From the NCBI RefSeq assembly GCF_024529975.1, contig NZ_AP024898.1, positions 62,001 to 126,000 on the forward strand: DNA of 64,000 nucleotides, written 5' to 3'. The notes below the pieces were generated by a model. It did not search any database. It worked only from the letters and a program-made list of their open reading frames with translations, and was not told the origin of the DNA. The stretch's first letter is position 1. Every line of letters begins with the position of its first letter. Shown one piece after another: positions 35,873 to 46,097 of the stretch. The stretch comes from Vibrio quintilis. Its GTDB lineage: Bacteria > Pseudomonadota > Gammaproteobacteria > Enterobacterales > Vibrionaceae. Both the position numbers and the translations under genes were made by a program.

Positions 35873-36152
35873 GAATAATTATTCTTAAAATTATGAATGC
35901 GGGAATCCCTGTTTCACTGACTTTATCAGAGTGGTGAATGGATAAGCTTATACACATTCGCGTGACATGATGTTTGTGAGTTAAATTCATTGAATTCATA
36001 TGGTTATGACCTGGTGTTGCTGTTTTTTCAGCATCATCACCGGGGCGATCCTGGTGTAAATATAAGCAAACAAACCCCGCTCGATTTTTTTATTATCCGG
36101 ATATTGATGCCGCGTATTGATAAAGCTGAAAATTCGTGCAATTGTTGAATGA

Positions 36153-36190
36153 TATACCCGGAATACCTGAGCCTTCAGGTCGTGTGGGTA
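36153..36190. repeat. 38-bp miniature copy of the TATACCC repeat
   Basis: TATACCCGGAATACCTGAG is followed directly by CCTTCAGGTCGTGTGGGTA. The two ends of the family meet with no interior, giving an imperfect palindrome. Confidence 0.6.
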
Positions 36191-36288
36191 CAGAATGAAA
36201 TACACAGGCCAAAGGGAAATTCTATGCAGTATGGCGTTTTGTATTCATTATATTTATTTTATAACCATCAGGAAAAGGAGAGTCTGCA

Positions 36289-36717
36289 TTGGAACCCAGA
36301 ATCAGTATTATTACCTTAGGTGTTACCAGCCTCGAACAATCATATGACTTTTATACCCGGCTCGGTTTTCCTACCTCAAATAAACCTAAAGATGGCATCA
36401 TATTTTTCAAAACAGGTGGTGTGTGTTTAGGCTTGTACGCCCTTGAAGAACTGGCTGCTGATATTTCTCCTGAGTTTAGTGCCAAACGCGAAGGTTTCTC
36501 CGGAATGACGCTTGCGCATAATACAAGAACAAAAGAAGAAGTGGACGCGGTGTTGAAGCTGGCTGAAGATGCGGGTGGTCGTATTGAAAAGACAGCGCAT
36601 GATACGTTTTGGGGGGGGTACAGCGGCTATTTCTCTGACCCGGATGGTTATTTGTGGGAAGTTGCTTACGGAGATTGCTGGGATTTCAATGAAGATGGTA
36701 GCCTGATCATCGAATAA
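36289..36717 (+). CDS. VOC/glyoxalase-family protein
   Basis: The 142-residue protein starts EPRISIITLGVTSLEQSYDFYTRLGF and ends with FSDPDGYLWEVAYGD, the start and end motifs of the vicinal oxygen chelate fold. Metal-binding Glu appears in LWEV, but the usual early His is replaced (ITLGV). The enzyme activity is unknown. The start is TTG at 36289 with AAGGAG eight bases before it. A GNAT gene follows 40 bases later, so the two may be co-transcribed. Confidence 0.85.
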   Translation: MEPRISIITLGVTSLEQSYDFYTRLGFPTSNKPKDGIIFFKTGGVCLGLYALEELAADISPEFSAKREGFSGMTLAHNTRTKEEVDAVLKLAEDAGGRIEKTAHDTFWGGYSGYFSDPDGYLWEVAYGDCWDFNEDGSLIIE

Positions 36718-36757
36718 AACATATTATCCCGGAATGAAGTAGTGACAGAGGTAAGAT

Positions 36758-37213
36758 ATGGAAATCATTGTTGATAATTTACAGGGTGGTGAAGTGATTG
36801 GCCTTTTGGAAGAGCATCTGGCAGATATGTATGCGACGTCTCCGCCGGAAAGTGTCCATGCGCTGGATGTTGAATCACTCAAATCACCGGAAATTACATT
36901 TTTCAGCTGCTGGGAAAACAAAACGTTGCTCGGATGTGTTGCGATTAAAGAGTTAAATGCAACCCATGCGGAGCTTAAGTCGATGCGGACTACGGGGCAT
37001 GCGAGAAAATCAGGTGTCGCTTCAAAGCTTCTGAAGCATGTTTTAACCGTTTCTGAACAGCGCTCGTATGAACGTATCAGTCTTGAAACCGGAGTTGAAG
37101 ATTATTTTGTAGCGGCCAGAAATCTGTATGAAAAATTCGGGTTTGAATACTGCGGGCCGTTTGCGGATTACCTGCCTGATCCAAACAGTACATTTATGAC
37201 CCGAAAGCTATGA
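36758..37213 (+). CDS. GNAT-family N-acetyltransferase
   Basis: The 151-residue protein shows the acetyl-CoA-binding loop region AELKSMRTTGHARKSGVASKLLKHVL (Q/R-x-x-G-x-G/A pattern as RKSGVA) and the late YEKFGFEYCGPF strand. This is the usual GNAT fold. Overall it resembles the YafP/PaiA-like small acetyltransferases. The acceptor substrate is unknown. GAGGT precedes the ATG and a strong terminator follows at 37278. Confidence 0.88.
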   Translation: MEIIVDNLQGGEVIGLLEEHLADMYATSPPESVHALDVESLKSPEITFFSCWENKTLLGCVAIKELNATHAELKSMRTTGHARKSGVASKLLKHVLTVSEQRSYERISLETGVEDYFVAARNLYEKFGFEYCGPFADYLPDPNSTFMTRKL

Positions 37214-37277
37214 ATTAGCTCAAATAGTGTGACCAGATGTGTCCGGAATCAAAGCCCGGAATCAGTCAGAAGAAGAG

Positions 37278-37310
37278 CAGCCATATCCTGATTTATGGCT
37301 GTTTTTTTTT
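37278..37310 (+). terminator. Rho-independent terminator after the GNAT gene
   Basis: CAGCCATA and TATGGCTG pair around an 8-base loop, followed by nine T residues. Confidence 0.9.
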
Positions 37311-37561
37311 CATATCAGCAGCCTGTTATTTTCTTCGCTCCATTTCTTCTGTATCTTTATACCGCAGGTTTGTCGTCTTATAGCGCGAATCGATATCTTC
37401 CATCATCACTGTATCGTTGTTTCATCCAGTTAATTTGCCATAATCAAATAGGGGAGGTTTCAATCATTATTTTATTGATAAAAATAATTATACCCGTATG
37501 ATTCATCAACAATACAAAATTAAAACGTCAGTTCTTTTTCAATATTAATGAAGGTAATTGT
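37311..37561. other. Chemoreceptor upstream region
   Basis: This AT-rich region precedes the chemoreceptor gene. I see no gene or clear operator. Confidence 0.4.
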
Positions 37562-39337
37562 ATGAATATTAAGAGAAAACTATATTCATTAGGGGTGATT
37601 GCCATCTTGGGAATTGCGTTTTTAGTGGGGACAGATGCTCACTTCACCAGCTCAACAAGTGAATTAAGTAAAGCCAGTCAGCTTGTCGATCGTCTTGAAA
37701 TCCGCTTGCTTAATCTGCGCAGAAATGAAAAAGATTTTCTGCTCCGTCGTGATGCCAAATATCTTGGTAAGTTTGATAAAAACCTTGCTTTGTTTCTGGA
37801 ACTGGAACAACAACTCTCGCCACTGCTCGATAAGCATGATTTACCTTCGAGTGACCAGCTGAGAAGGGATATTCTTCAATATCAGGGAGGGTTCCATTCT
37901 CTGGTCAGCGGATTTCAGACATTGGGACTGAAGCCGGATCAAAATCTTTTGGGTGCTTATGCTCAGGCACTGGCAGCATCTAAATCTGCTCTTTCCAGTG
38001 ATGAACTGATCAAACTGTTTCAATTTAATACAGCTGTGGAAGATCACGGCAGACTTGAATTGGATATGTTAAATGGGGCGGATGTACCGGCGTTGGTGAA
38101 AGCAGCCACTGCACTGGTCAAACAAAAACAGATCATTGGGTTAAAATATAATGAAGGGTTGTTAGGCAATACCAGAGAACTTTCCCATAAAGTGGAAAAG
38201 CAGTTTGCCTCTTTTTCAACTGCGCTTGATAAAGAGATTGTTGCTTCAGGTAATGAAGTCAATTTTCTGCAGAAGCTGATTTTAGTGTTGATTGTGATTG
38301 TTCTGGGCGGATTTATCTACTGGATTGTCCGCTCGATTAACAATCAGGTTGAATTGCTGCTCTCAACCATTCAGGAAATTGTCCGCAATAATAATGTTGC
38401 GATGCGTGCGAACCTGACCGGGAAAGATGAACTGGTGTCTATCGCATCATACTTCAATCGCCTGCTGGAAAAGCTGGAAGGTTTGATTTCAGGAACGCAA
38501 CGCAAAGCCGGGCATTTGTCTGAAAATACCACCGCGATGCACAATGAACTGCAAAATGTAATTACTCAGTTCGATGTTCAGGCGGATCATACAACGTCGA
38601 TGGCAACGGCTGTGCAGCAAATGGTGTCGACGATTGCGGAGATTTCAGAAAGTACCGCTGTGGCGGTTGAAGGTGTGCATCAGGCTGCTGTCAACGCAAA
38701 AAGTGGCCGGGCCGTTGTCGAAGAAACCGTTGGTAATATTAATCAGCTCTCGACTATTCTGGATGACAGCCAGACTTCCATTTCTTCGTTGAATAATCAC
38801 GTGAGTAAAATTGGTGGTGCGGTGAATATTATTCAGGATATTGCTGAACAAACGAATTTGCTGGCACTGAATGCGGCAATTGAAGCCGCGCGGGCAGGCG
38901 AGCAGGGCCGGGGCTTTGCTGTCGTTGCTGATGAAGTTCGTGCATTGGCACAACGAACCCATGAATCAACCGAAGACATCACCAAAGTCGTGACTGACAT
39001 TCAGCAGCAGATGTCAGAAGTGGTGACTGATATTGACCGATGTAATGAGCAGGGGCATGCGACGCTGACGGCTTCCGGTCAGCTGGATGAAAGTCTCGGC
39101 CAGATTATTTCTGATATGGATAATATTCAGGCTAACTCTGAGCGCATCGCTTCTGCGATTGAAGAACAGGGGATTGTTATGAATCAGGTGAGTGATTCGA
39201 TCACTGAACTGAATACGATCTCTGACAATAATATGAAATCTGCTCAGCAGTGTCTGGCTGAAGTTGATGAAGTGTCGCAGCAGGCAAAAGAGATGGACGA
39301 AGCTGTCGCTGAGTTTAAAACTTCCCCGGACACGTGA
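37562..39337 (+). CDS. Methyl-accepting chemotaxis protein (helical sensor type)
   Basis: The 591-residue protein has a short cytoplasmic start and a membrane helix (about residues 8-25). A helical periplasmic domain carries [20 protein letters not shown], which resembles the HBM or related helical sensor domain. A second membrane helix (about 238-256), a HAMP region and a signalling domain with the hairpin tip [20 protein letters not shown] and [13 protein letters not shown] follow. It should report to CheA/CheW. The ligand is unknown. Its own terminator follows. Confidence 0.93.
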   Translation: MNIKRKLYSLGVIAILGIAFLVGTDAHFTSSTSELSKASQLVDRLEIRLLNLRRNEKDFLLRRDAKYLGKFDKNLALFLELEQQLSPLLDKHDLPSSDQLRRDILQYQGGFHSLVSGFQTLGLKPDQNLLGAYAQALAASKSALSSDELIKLFQFNTAVEDHGRLELDMLNGADVPALVKAATALVKQKQIIGLKYNEGLLGNTRELSHKVEKQFASFSTALDKEIVASGNEVNFLQKLILVLIVIVLGGFIYWIVRSINNQVELLLSTIQEIVRNNNVAMRANLTGKDELVSIASYFNRLLEKLEGLISGTQRKAGHLSENTTAMHNELQNVITQFDVQADHTTSMATAVQQMVSTIAEISESTAVAVEGVHQAAVNAKSGRAVVEETVGNINQLSTILDDSQTSISSLNNHVSKIGGAVNIIQDIAEQTNLLALNAAIEAARAGEQGRGFAVVADEVRALAQRTHESTEDITKVVTDIQQQMSEVVTDIDRCNEQGHATLTASGQLDESLGQIISDMDNIQANSERIASAIEEQGIVMNQVSDSITELNTISDNNMKSAQQCLAEVDEVSQQAKEMDEAVAEFKTSPDT

Positions 39338-39393
39338 AAATGACAATCCTGAATTCCGGATATCGGTATTCAGAGTCTGTTAGTTTTTTGAAT

Positions 39394-39424
39394 AAAAAAC
39401 CGGCCATCATGTTGCCGGTTTTTT
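39394..39424 (+). terminator. Rho-independent terminator after the chemoreceptor
   Basis: AAAAAACCGGC and GCCGGTTTTTT pair around a 9-base loop, 57 bases after the stop. Confidence 0.9.
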
Positions 39425-39452
39425 CTTGTCATACCGGTTGTGTCGTCAGCCT

Positions 39453-39547
39453 CCCGAAAAATAACATCTTGTTCCTGCATTCCCTTTCCTTGAACGGTAC
39501 CTTTCGGCTGCACGCTGAATCCTGCATCTTCAGGTTGCTTGGGTATA
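39453..39547. repeat. Partial copy of the TATACCC repeat with a second shared block
   Basis: The right end CTGCATCTTCAGGTTGCTTG GGTATA is present. The block before it (TTCCTGCATTCCCTTTCCTT, then GGCTGCACGCTGAAT) matches, in reverse, the extra internal segment of the 265-bp copy at 59722-59986. Confidence 0.75.
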
Positions 39548-39766
39548 TGTTGATCGGAGTGCCAGGCGAAAAGGGGTTGCCACAAAGTTATTGTCACGTC
39601 TGAAAAATATATCTTCATCCCCTTTATACATTAGTCAGTAATCAGGTTGCCGTTGATATATAAAAAACAGTTTTGCTGTCACCTGAAAATTCCGGGATCC
39701 CGGCTTTGCCCATGAGGTCTGGGTGTGTAGGCCGGAGCAGCATGATGTTGAATGAGTTTTGGTCTG

Positions 39767-41224
39767 TCAGGCCCGGTTTGCCCCGGTGACAATCACGGCA
39801 ACCTGCCCACGGAGTGTCCCTTTGGCTTTTGCCGCGATGAGACCGGCAATCCCGGCCGCACCGGAAGGTTCTGATACCAATGACTCGTATTGCGCCGCAT
39901 ATGTCATAGCAGTGTCGATTTGCGCGTCACTGACAAGAATCATCTCATCAATCAGTCCTGCCATATCCGCCACGGCTTCCGGTATCGGCGCTCTGATTGC
40001 CAGTCCATCTGCGATGGTATCTGTCGACGCCCGATCAACAACCTGCGCCTGTTTCCAGCTTTGATACATGGAATCAGCCCCGGAAGGCACGATGCCGATG
40101 ATTTGCGTATCGGGGGAAGAAGCTTTGATCCAACGCGCGACGCCGTTGATCAGGGCACCGTTACCGACCGGAATATAGATCGCGTCAAAATGATGTCCGC
40201 TTCGGGAGAGTTCCATCCCAATCGTTCCTGCACCAGCCGTGACCATGATTTCTTTGCCGTCTTCGGCGAACGGATAACCATGTTGCTGACAGTACGCTTT
40301 GGCGGCTGCCTTGGCGCTGTCTAAGTCGTGGCCTGTTTCTGTCACCTGCGCACCGGCTGATTTGATCTGATTCACTTTCACCGGATTCGCATTCTCCGGG
40401 ACAAATACTTCCAGTGGATACCCCCGTTTTCGGCAGCTCCATGCGAGCGCAAGGCCCCAGTTACCGGCACTGGCGCACACCAGCGGATTTCCTGTCCGGG
40501 CCTGTGTCGCCAGAGATGATAAATAATTTTCAGCGCCCCGGCCTTTGAAACATCGAATCGGATTGTCTGTTTCGTCTTTCAGCCAGATTTGTGTTTCAAA
40601 TAACCGGCTCAGACCTGTTGCATGAGTTAGTTTTGAGTCAAGAAAAACCGGATCAATGTGTGTGACCGATGCGCGAATATCAGCATAGGAGATTCGGTGT
40701 GCGTTCTGCCCGGCTGATTGCTCCGGACGCTGTTCAATCGGTAATACATGGCCTGGCGTCGCATGATCAATCATTAAGATGCCATCCAGATGATCATATT
40801 CATGCTGTAAAAGCTCCGCCAGGTCGGCTGGCAAATGCTGCCAGACGTGTGTTTTCCCTGTCACATCCTGATATTGCAGGCTGATACTTTGATGGCGTTG
40901 CAGCCGGACAACCCGGTCCGGTGTGCTCAGACAGTCATCCCAGACTGTTTGCATTGTGTCGCTGCGCCAAATGATTTCCGGGTTAATCAGTGTGATGGGA
41001 TCGGCGCCGGGATGAACGACAATAATTCGCAAAGAGATACCGGTTTGCGGCGCTGCCAGTGCTCTGCCAAACCCCAGTAGTTTCTTCACCTGGTCTAATG
41101 TTTGATGTAAACCACTGACCAGCTGGTGCAAAGCCTGATCAAATTGTGTGACCGGTTCTGCTTTCTTTCGCAGAATCCCTGATAAATCAGTTTCCGGTGT
41201 GAGTATCTGCATTCTTTCCTGCAT
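39767..41224 (-). CDS. Fusion of peptide-deformylase-like domain and PLP-dependent lyase-like domain
   Basis: Residues 1-160 are peptide-deformylase-like. The three metal and active-site motifs are GFGRALAAPQ (51-60), DDCLS with Cys98 in place of the usual EGCLS, and HEYDH (141-145). Residues 185-485 are a fold-type II PLP enzyme of the threonine dehydratase group: the Schiff-base Lys227 in RCFKGRGA, SAGNWGLA (252-259), AGTIGMEL, the phosphate loop PVGNGALING (352-361) and the final IVTGANRA. Both halves look catalytically complete, with small changes. One polypeptide with these two activities is unusual. An Lrp-family gene precedes it by 120 bases on the same strand. A joint role in handling N-formyl amino compounds is only a guess. 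Confidence 0.85.
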   Translation of the reverse strand: MQERMQILTPETDLSGILRKKAEPVTQFDQALHQLVSGLHQTLDQVKKLLGFGRALAAPQTGISLRIIVVHPGADPITLINPEIIWRSDTMQTVWDDCLSTPDRVVRLQRHQSISLQYQDVTGKTHVWQHLPADLAELLQHEYDHLDGILMIDHATPGHVLPIEQRPEQSAGQNAHRISYADIRASVTHIDPVFLDSKLTHATGLSRLFETQIWLKDETDNPIRCFKGRGAENYLSSLATQARTGNPLVCASAGNWGLALAWSCRKRGYPLEVFVPENANPVKVNQIKSAGAQVTETGHDLDSAKAAAKAYCQQHGYPFAEDGKEIMVTAGAGTIGMELSRSGHHFDAIYIPVGNGALINGVARWIKASSPDTQIIGIVPSGADSMYQSWKQAQVVDRASTDTIADGLAIRAPIPEAVADMAGLIDEMILVSDAQIDTAMTYAAQYESLVSEPSGAAGIAGLIAAKAKGTLRGQVAVIVTGANRA

Positions 41225-41344
41225 GTTTGAGTTTCCTGATTGACTTCAGATGTGAACAGATTAGGAGAATGCATTGCTGAATTGCTCTGTTTTCTGCCCG
41301 GAATACGCTTGAATCCGGCGCAAAAAGTGAAAAACATGCCTGAT

Positions 41345-41821
41345 TTAATCATCCATGCTAGCCGGGTGTTCTATAAACGCGGACAAATCTGTTTTCGATT
41401 TCCTGACGACCAGAGAAGAGGTGAAAGATTTGACGTTGTCGTCTGACATCAGACGATGCTGGGTAAACCGATCAAACTCTTCGACACTGCTGACGCCAAT
41501 CATCAGGCAAAAGTCGGTTTCTCCTGTCACGTAATAACATTGAAGCACACAAGGGTCAGACTGCATTTTCTTTTCAAACGCCCCGATATTGCTGCTTCTC
41601 TCATGAATCAGATCAACATTAATCATAAACAACATCCGGATGCCGAACTTTCCGGAGTTTAATTGCGCAATCTCTTTTTCAATCACATTGTTGCTGCGGA
41701 GTTGTTTGATCCGGCGCTGGACCGCAGACGCGGATAATCCGACAGCAGAACCGATATTTTCTGAACTGATTTTTGTATCGTGCCGGTAAAGGGCCAGTAT
41801 TTTTCGGTCAAGTTTGTCCAT
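41345..41821 (-). CDS. Lrp/AsnC-family transcriptional regulator
   Basis: The protein has an N-terminal HTH (DRKILALYRHDTKISSENIGSAVGLSASAVQRRIKQL) and a C-terminal RAM domain (VLQCYYVTGETDFCLMIGVSSVEEFDRF). This is the usual Lrp/AsnC arrangement, binding DNA and sensing an amino acid. It sits 120 bases upstream of the deformylase/PLP fusion on the same strand and is a good candidate for its regulator. The amino acid sensed is unknown. Confidence 0.92.
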   Translation of the reverse strand: MDKLDRKILALYRHDTKISSENIGSAVGLSASAVQRRIKQLRSNNVIEKEIAQLNSGKFGIRMLFMINVDLIHERSSNIGAFEKKMQSDPCVLQCYYVTGETDFCLMIGVSSVEEFDRFTQHRLMSDDNVKSFTSSLVVRKSKTDLSAFIEHPASMDD

Positions 41822-41911
41822 ATCTGTGTTATCTGGTGAATCTGTGATGATGCTAGTGTCTGATAATCAGCGGGTGATTGGAAGACCGGCGTTATCCCGG
41901 CTGTGCAAATC

Positions 41912-41940
41912 CCCGAAAAATGACATCTTGTTCCTGCATG
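41912..41940. repeat. Fragment of the repeat family (second block)
   Basis: CCCGAAAAATGACATCTTGT followed by TCCTGCATG matches the block at 39453-39480. The TATACCC end is absent. Confidence 0.55.
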
Positions 41941-42094
41941 TTTTCATCTGTTATTTAATGCAATCCGGTGAGAGCCGGGTATGTCCGGGCAGGAACAACG
42001 CCACCAGTATTACTGAGTGTAAACTTGAGTAAAGCACTGAATTTATCCGAATGAATTCGTTCATAATAATCAATGAATGAACAGACTGAGGAAC

Positions 42095-42382
42095 ATGAAA
42101 ATAATGAAGAGTAGTATTCGTTTTACACTGGCCGCTTTGATGAGTTCGTTGTTACTTTCTTCCCTCTCTTTTGCATCGGATTCTTCACGCAGAGAACCAC
42201 CCGGACCACCGCCTTCGTTTGAGGATTCAGATCTGAATCATGATGGTGTTTTGACGGTTGATGAGATGCAGGGACCGATGGCGCAGGACTTTGATCAAAT
42301 TGATACAAACGGGGACTCGCAGGTTACTGAAGAAGAGCTGGATACATTTATGCGGTCGCACAAGCCGCCGGAGCCGCGGTAA
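42095..42382 (+). CDS. Small secreted EF-hand protein
   Basis: The product (about 95 residues) has a signal peptide ending SLSFA. A Pro-rich linker and two EF-hand calcium loops follow: DLNHDGVLTVDE and DTNGDSQVTEEE, each with the ligand residues at positions 1, 3, 5 and 12. It is probably a periplasmic or secreted calcium-binding protein. The ATG at 42095 follows GAGGA; the frame also allows one six codons earlier. Confidence 0.88.
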   Translation: MKIMKSSIRFTLAALMSSLLLSSLSFASDSSRREPPGPPPSFEDSDLNHDGVLTVDEMQGPMAQDFDQIDTNGDSQVTEEELDTFMRSHKPPEPR

Positions 42383-42449
42383 GCTGTGGACCAAACCGCT
42401 CAATGCAGGGCGGGCAAGATGGCCCGCTCTGATCCTGAAAAAAACATCT

Positions 42450-44054
42450 TTAAATTTTATATTCGTTGACGACCTGATTCATCTCCTGTGCAAGGACTTC
42501 CAGATTTGACGCAGTGTCAGCACTACCTTTGACAAATTCATGGTTTTCCAGGGCCATTTTTGCCACCTGCTCAATATAAGAAGCAATACTCTGACTGGCC
42601 ATGTTTTGTTCTTTAATCGCTGTGGCAATTTCTTCTGACATTTGCATGGAGCGAGCGCTGGCTTCGCTAATCCGGACGATAGTGCTGTTTGCCTGCTCGG
42701 CACATTCAACCCCATTTAAAATCAGTTGTTCGGCCTGAGACATTTGACCAACCGTATCGGCTGAAACGGACTGAATTGCGGCAATCATTGATGATATTTC
42801 CTGCGTGGAACGCGCGGTGCGCTCGGCAAGGTTACGTACTTCATCGGCAACCACGGCAAACCCCCGACCCTTTTCTCCGGCCCTGGCCGCTTCAATGGCG
42901 GCATTGAGTGCCAGTAAATTAGTTTGTTCAGCTACGTCATTGATTACAGTAATAATTGAAGAAATATTTTCACCGTGAGTTTCCAGTGCTTTGACACCCG
43001 CAGACACTTCATTGACCGATGTTTCAATGGTATGAATGTGTTCCGTGGTTTCCTGAATGACACTGATCCCCTGTTTGGCCAGTTCCCGGGTTTGATCGGA
43101 TAAATGGCGCGATTCTTCAGCCCGTTCAGCAACACCTGAGATACTGACAGTCAGCTCTTCAATGCTGGCAGCAATATCTGCGGATGCATCGGTTTGACGT
43201 GAAGATGCTTCAGTCGCCTGTGAAGCAGAATGGCGCATCTCGCCTGATGAATGGTTGAGTTGTGCCGATTGTTTCAAAACCAGATTAAAGCTGGCATTGA
43301 GTCTGTCTAACACCTGGTTGAATGCATTGGCAATGTATGTCATTTCATTGTTACCGGATACATGAGCCCGGACCGTCAGATCCAGATCGGTTTCGAACTG
43401 GCGCATGACTTTTTGTATTTCATTCATCGAAGAACGGATATTACGGACGATCAGAAAGCTGAGAGTCAGCACAACACCAATTGAAATCAGCGTTGCAATG
43501 ACAGACAGCCAGGTACCGAAATCGGCCTGATGTATGGCTTTCTGTGCAGACAGACTGGCTCTGTTGATTGTATAGGTCAGGTGCTGATCAAATACCTTTG
43601 CCAGTTCGGCCCGTTTTGCGCCCATCGGGCCAGCCATTGAAAGCGCATTTTCGTTATGGTGCGTTTTTTCAAAATATTGGTGAAGCATTGCCAGATAATC
43701 GGTAACCAGTTTTTGCTCAGTCTGATAAATCTGCTGTTCTTCTTCACCGTTAATATAAGAGGCATATTGTTTTATACCGGATTGAAGTTGAGTGGCGATC
43801 TGCTTCACTGAATTTTCAACCACATTTTTGTCTGCTGTTTTTTTAGCCAGTGTATGGCGGAACAAATCGATCGCAATTTTTTGTTGATCAGATCTCAGAG
43901 AGTGAAGCAGATTCAGCCCCGGAATAGCTTTTTCATTGACAAGTTTGAGTGATCCGGAGCTATTTTTAGAGACCGAAAAACCCACACCGGCAACGATAAG
44001 TAAAATCAAAGTAAAAGTGCAGGATAAAAGCAGTAATTTTTTAGCGATAGTCAT
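42450..44054 (-). CDS. Methyl-accepting chemotaxis protein (four-helix sensor)
   Basis: The N-terminal membrane helix ([20 protein letters not shown]) is followed by a helical periplasmic domain of about 160 residues, of the 4HB_MCP type. A second membrane helix (near 185-205), HAMP, and a signalling domain with [20 protein letters not shown] and [17 protein letters not shown] follow. The ligand is unknown. ATG 44054 with AAGGGA upstream is used; a TTG two codons earlier is also in frame. It is convergent with the EF-hand gene. Confidence 0.93.
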   Translation of the reverse strand: MTIAKKLLLLSCTFTLILLIVAGVGFSVSKNSSGSLKLVNEKAIPGLNLLHSLRSDQQKIAIDLFRHTLAKKTADKNVVENSVKQIATQLQSGIKQYASYINGEEEQQIYQTEQKLVTDYLAMLHQYFEKTHHNENALSMAGPMGAKRAELAKVFDQHLTYTINRASLSAQKAIHQADFGTWLSVIATLISIGVVLTLSFLIVRNIRSSMNEIQKVMRQFETDLDLTVRAHVSGNNEMTYIANAFNQVLDRLNASFNLVLKQSAQLNHSSGEMRHSASQATEASSRQTDASADIAASIEELTVSISGVAERAEESRHLSDQTRELAKQGISVIQETTEHIHTIETSVNEVSAGVKALETHGENISSIITVINDVAEQTNLLALNAAIEAARAGEKGRGFAVVADEVRNLAERTARSTQEISSMIAAIQSVSADTVGQMSQAEQLILNGVECAEQANSTIVRISEASARSMQMSEEIATAIKEQNMASQSIASYIEQVAKMALENHEFVKGSADTASNLEVLAQEMNQVVNEYKI

Positions 44055-44684
44055 ATTCAATCCCTTGCTTAAAGACGCATTTTGATAAGAACACGCCCTG
44101 GGATCTGTTCATTCTTTTATTCAAAGCAGGATTGCAGATCCCCGATTTATGGTAATAGATGTTGTGGTGTTGAATGCATATTCTATAACAGTTGACTTAT
44201 AAATTGATATGACAGAGTTCTTTGTTTCGGATTTCAAAGAAATTTCGTGAATGATGAGTTACTTAACTTGATCATCGATGTTGTGTGTCTGAGTTCAAAT
44301 GATCGAAAATACCAGCTATTGAACATATTGTGAATTAAGTTTCTTATGTTAAAGTTGTATATTCAAAAAAATAATTTCACCATATTAATGAATTGAATCC
44401 GACCACCAGGGTATAGAGAGTATTCTACTCAAATTATCCATGGCACAGATCAAAATTATTGCATGATATATTATTTATAACCAATTTAAAATGTGATGTT
44501 CATTCATTGAAAGGTGTTTTTGTATGAAGTTTCACAAAACATTGGCATGGTCACAGAAAAAGAAATAATTACTAACTTTCCAAAGTTCGATCCGTAGAAT
44601 GTGCGCCGGTCGTAATTGATTGCATACTCATTTCGTGTGTATGAGCCATGTTGTGTTTATATGTCGGTCTTGTGTGAGGGACTT
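44055..44684. other. 630-bp divergent upstream region of the EPS operon
   Basis: This long AT-rich region lies between the chemoreceptor and the first EPS gene and should hold the EPS promoter. I found no convincing sigma-54 site or regulator box by eye, and no gene. A long leader is common for such operons. Confidence 0.5.
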
Positions 44685-46097
44685 ATGATATTCAGGCAAA
44701 CACTCAGATTCGTCGATGATGATTACTCATTGGTGACTAAAGCTTTTGATTTTATTATCATTAACCTGCTGCTGGCAGGCTTGATTCATAGTATGGGGGA
44801 GCATGAAACGCTGACAGATATTTCTGCCGGAATTTTACTCAGTTCATTATTTATTCTGGCAGGAGAACTGACCCGGTTATATTCGCAGCGTTTTAAGCGA
44901 CAGTTAAAGAAATCTTGTTGGTGTTTTTTTCTGACGGCTTTTATTTCTTATGCCGTTATTGCGGTGATGATTTGGATTTCAGATGATTTTGGCAAGATGA
45001 GTCAGTCTGACAGCCATCAGCATCATTTAAACTTTCAGGTGTACCATCTGTGGTTCTTTTCTGCACTGATTTTAATGTTGACTGCCCGTCTTGGCGGGTT
45101 GTTTCTCGGCCGGGCATTTAAAGCCAGAAAGCGGGTTGCGATTGTTGGCCTGACGAAGGCCGGTATTGCAACAAAGAACGCGTTACTTGAAGAATTTGGT
45201 GCACAGGAAATTGATATCAAATTCTATGATGAGCGTGAGTCTCTGAGCGGCTTACGGAGCAACTTTTATGGCGGCTCACTGACGGAACTGGTTGCAAAGG
45301 CAAAAGAAGAGCAGATCGATCATGTGTACATCGCTTTGCCGATGATCGCCAGAGACAGAATCAAATACTGTCTGGATCAATTGTCAGATACGATGGTTGA
45401 CACATCCATGGTGCCGGATCTGGAGAGTTATCATCTGGCCGTTTCCCGGGTGAATACTGTCCGGAATGTGCAGATTTTCAGTGTATTTTCAACGCCCTTC
45501 AATGGTTTTAAAGCACTGGTGAAGCGTCTGGAAGATCTGTTTATTGCGAGCCTGATTATTTTGATGATTTTACCGGTACTGATTGTCATTGCTGTTGGTG
45601 TCAAACTGAGTTCTCCCGGCCCGGTTTTGTTTAAGCAGGATCGTTATGGTCTGGGTGGTAAGAAAATCAAGGTGTGGAAGTTTCGTTCAATGCGGGTGAT
45701 GGAGAATGAAAGCCATGTCCGGCAGGCGACCAAACATGATCCGCGGGTGACAAAATTCGGCGCTTTTATCCGGCGGACTTCTCTGGATGAATTACCTCAG
45801 TTTATTAATGTACTTCAGGGATCGATGTCGATTGTCGGCCCCCGGCCACATGCAGTGGCACATAATGAACAGTACCGGGTCATCATCGAGAACTACATGA
45901 TTCGCCATAAAGTGAAACCCGGCATCACCGGATGGGCTCAGGTGAATGGTTATCGCGGGGAGACGGAAACCGTCGACAAAATGGAAAAGCGTGTGCAGTA
46001 CGATATTCAGTACATGCAGAACTGGTCACTATGGTTTGATTTGAAAATCATCTTCAAGACAGTCTTTGTCGGGTTTGTCAGTGAAGCGGCTTACTGA
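44685..46097 (+). CDS. Undecaprenyl-phosphate sugar transferase starting EPS synthesis (WcaJ/CpsA-like)
   Basis: The protein has four or five N-terminal membrane helices. A nucleotide-binding-like middle (RVAIVGLTKAGIATKNALL) and a fifth helix precede the bacterial sugar transferase domain with KVWKFRSM, RTSLDELPQF and the SIVGPRPHAV motif. It should move a sugar-1-phosphate (probably glucose or galactose) from UDP-sugar to undecaprenyl phosphate as the first step. It is the first gene of the operon; the ATG at 44685 follows GAGGGA. Gene content resembles the Vibrio cpsA-J type cluster, so this would be the cpsA position (from memory). Confidence 0.92.
   Translation: MIFRQTLRFVDDDYSLVTKAFDFIIINLLLAGLIHSMGEHETLTDISAGILLSSLFILAGELTRLYSQRFKRQLKKSCWCFFLTAFISYAVIAVMIWISDDFGKMSQSDSHQHHLNFQVYHLWFFSALILMLTARLGGLFLGRAFKARKRVAIVGLTKAGIATKNALLEEFGAQEIDIKFYDERESLSGLRSNFYGGSLTELVAKAKEEQIDHVYIALPMIARDRIKYCLDQLSDTMVDTSMVPDLESYHLAVSRVNTVRNVQIFSVFSTPFNGFKALVKRLEDLFIASLIILMILPVLIVIAVGVKLSSPGPVLFKQDRYGLGGKKIKVWKFRSMRVMENESHVRQATKHDPRVTKFGAFIRRTSLDELPQFINVLQGSMSIVGPRPHAVAHNEQYRVIIENYMIRHKVKPGITGWAQVNGYRGETETVDKMEKRVQYDIQYMQNWSLWFDLKIIFKTVFVGFVSEAAY

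Noticed and set aside
44055..44684. Sigma-54-like TGGCA sequences upstream of the EPS operon
   Set aside because: Neither TGGCA occurrence has a GC at the required spacing.
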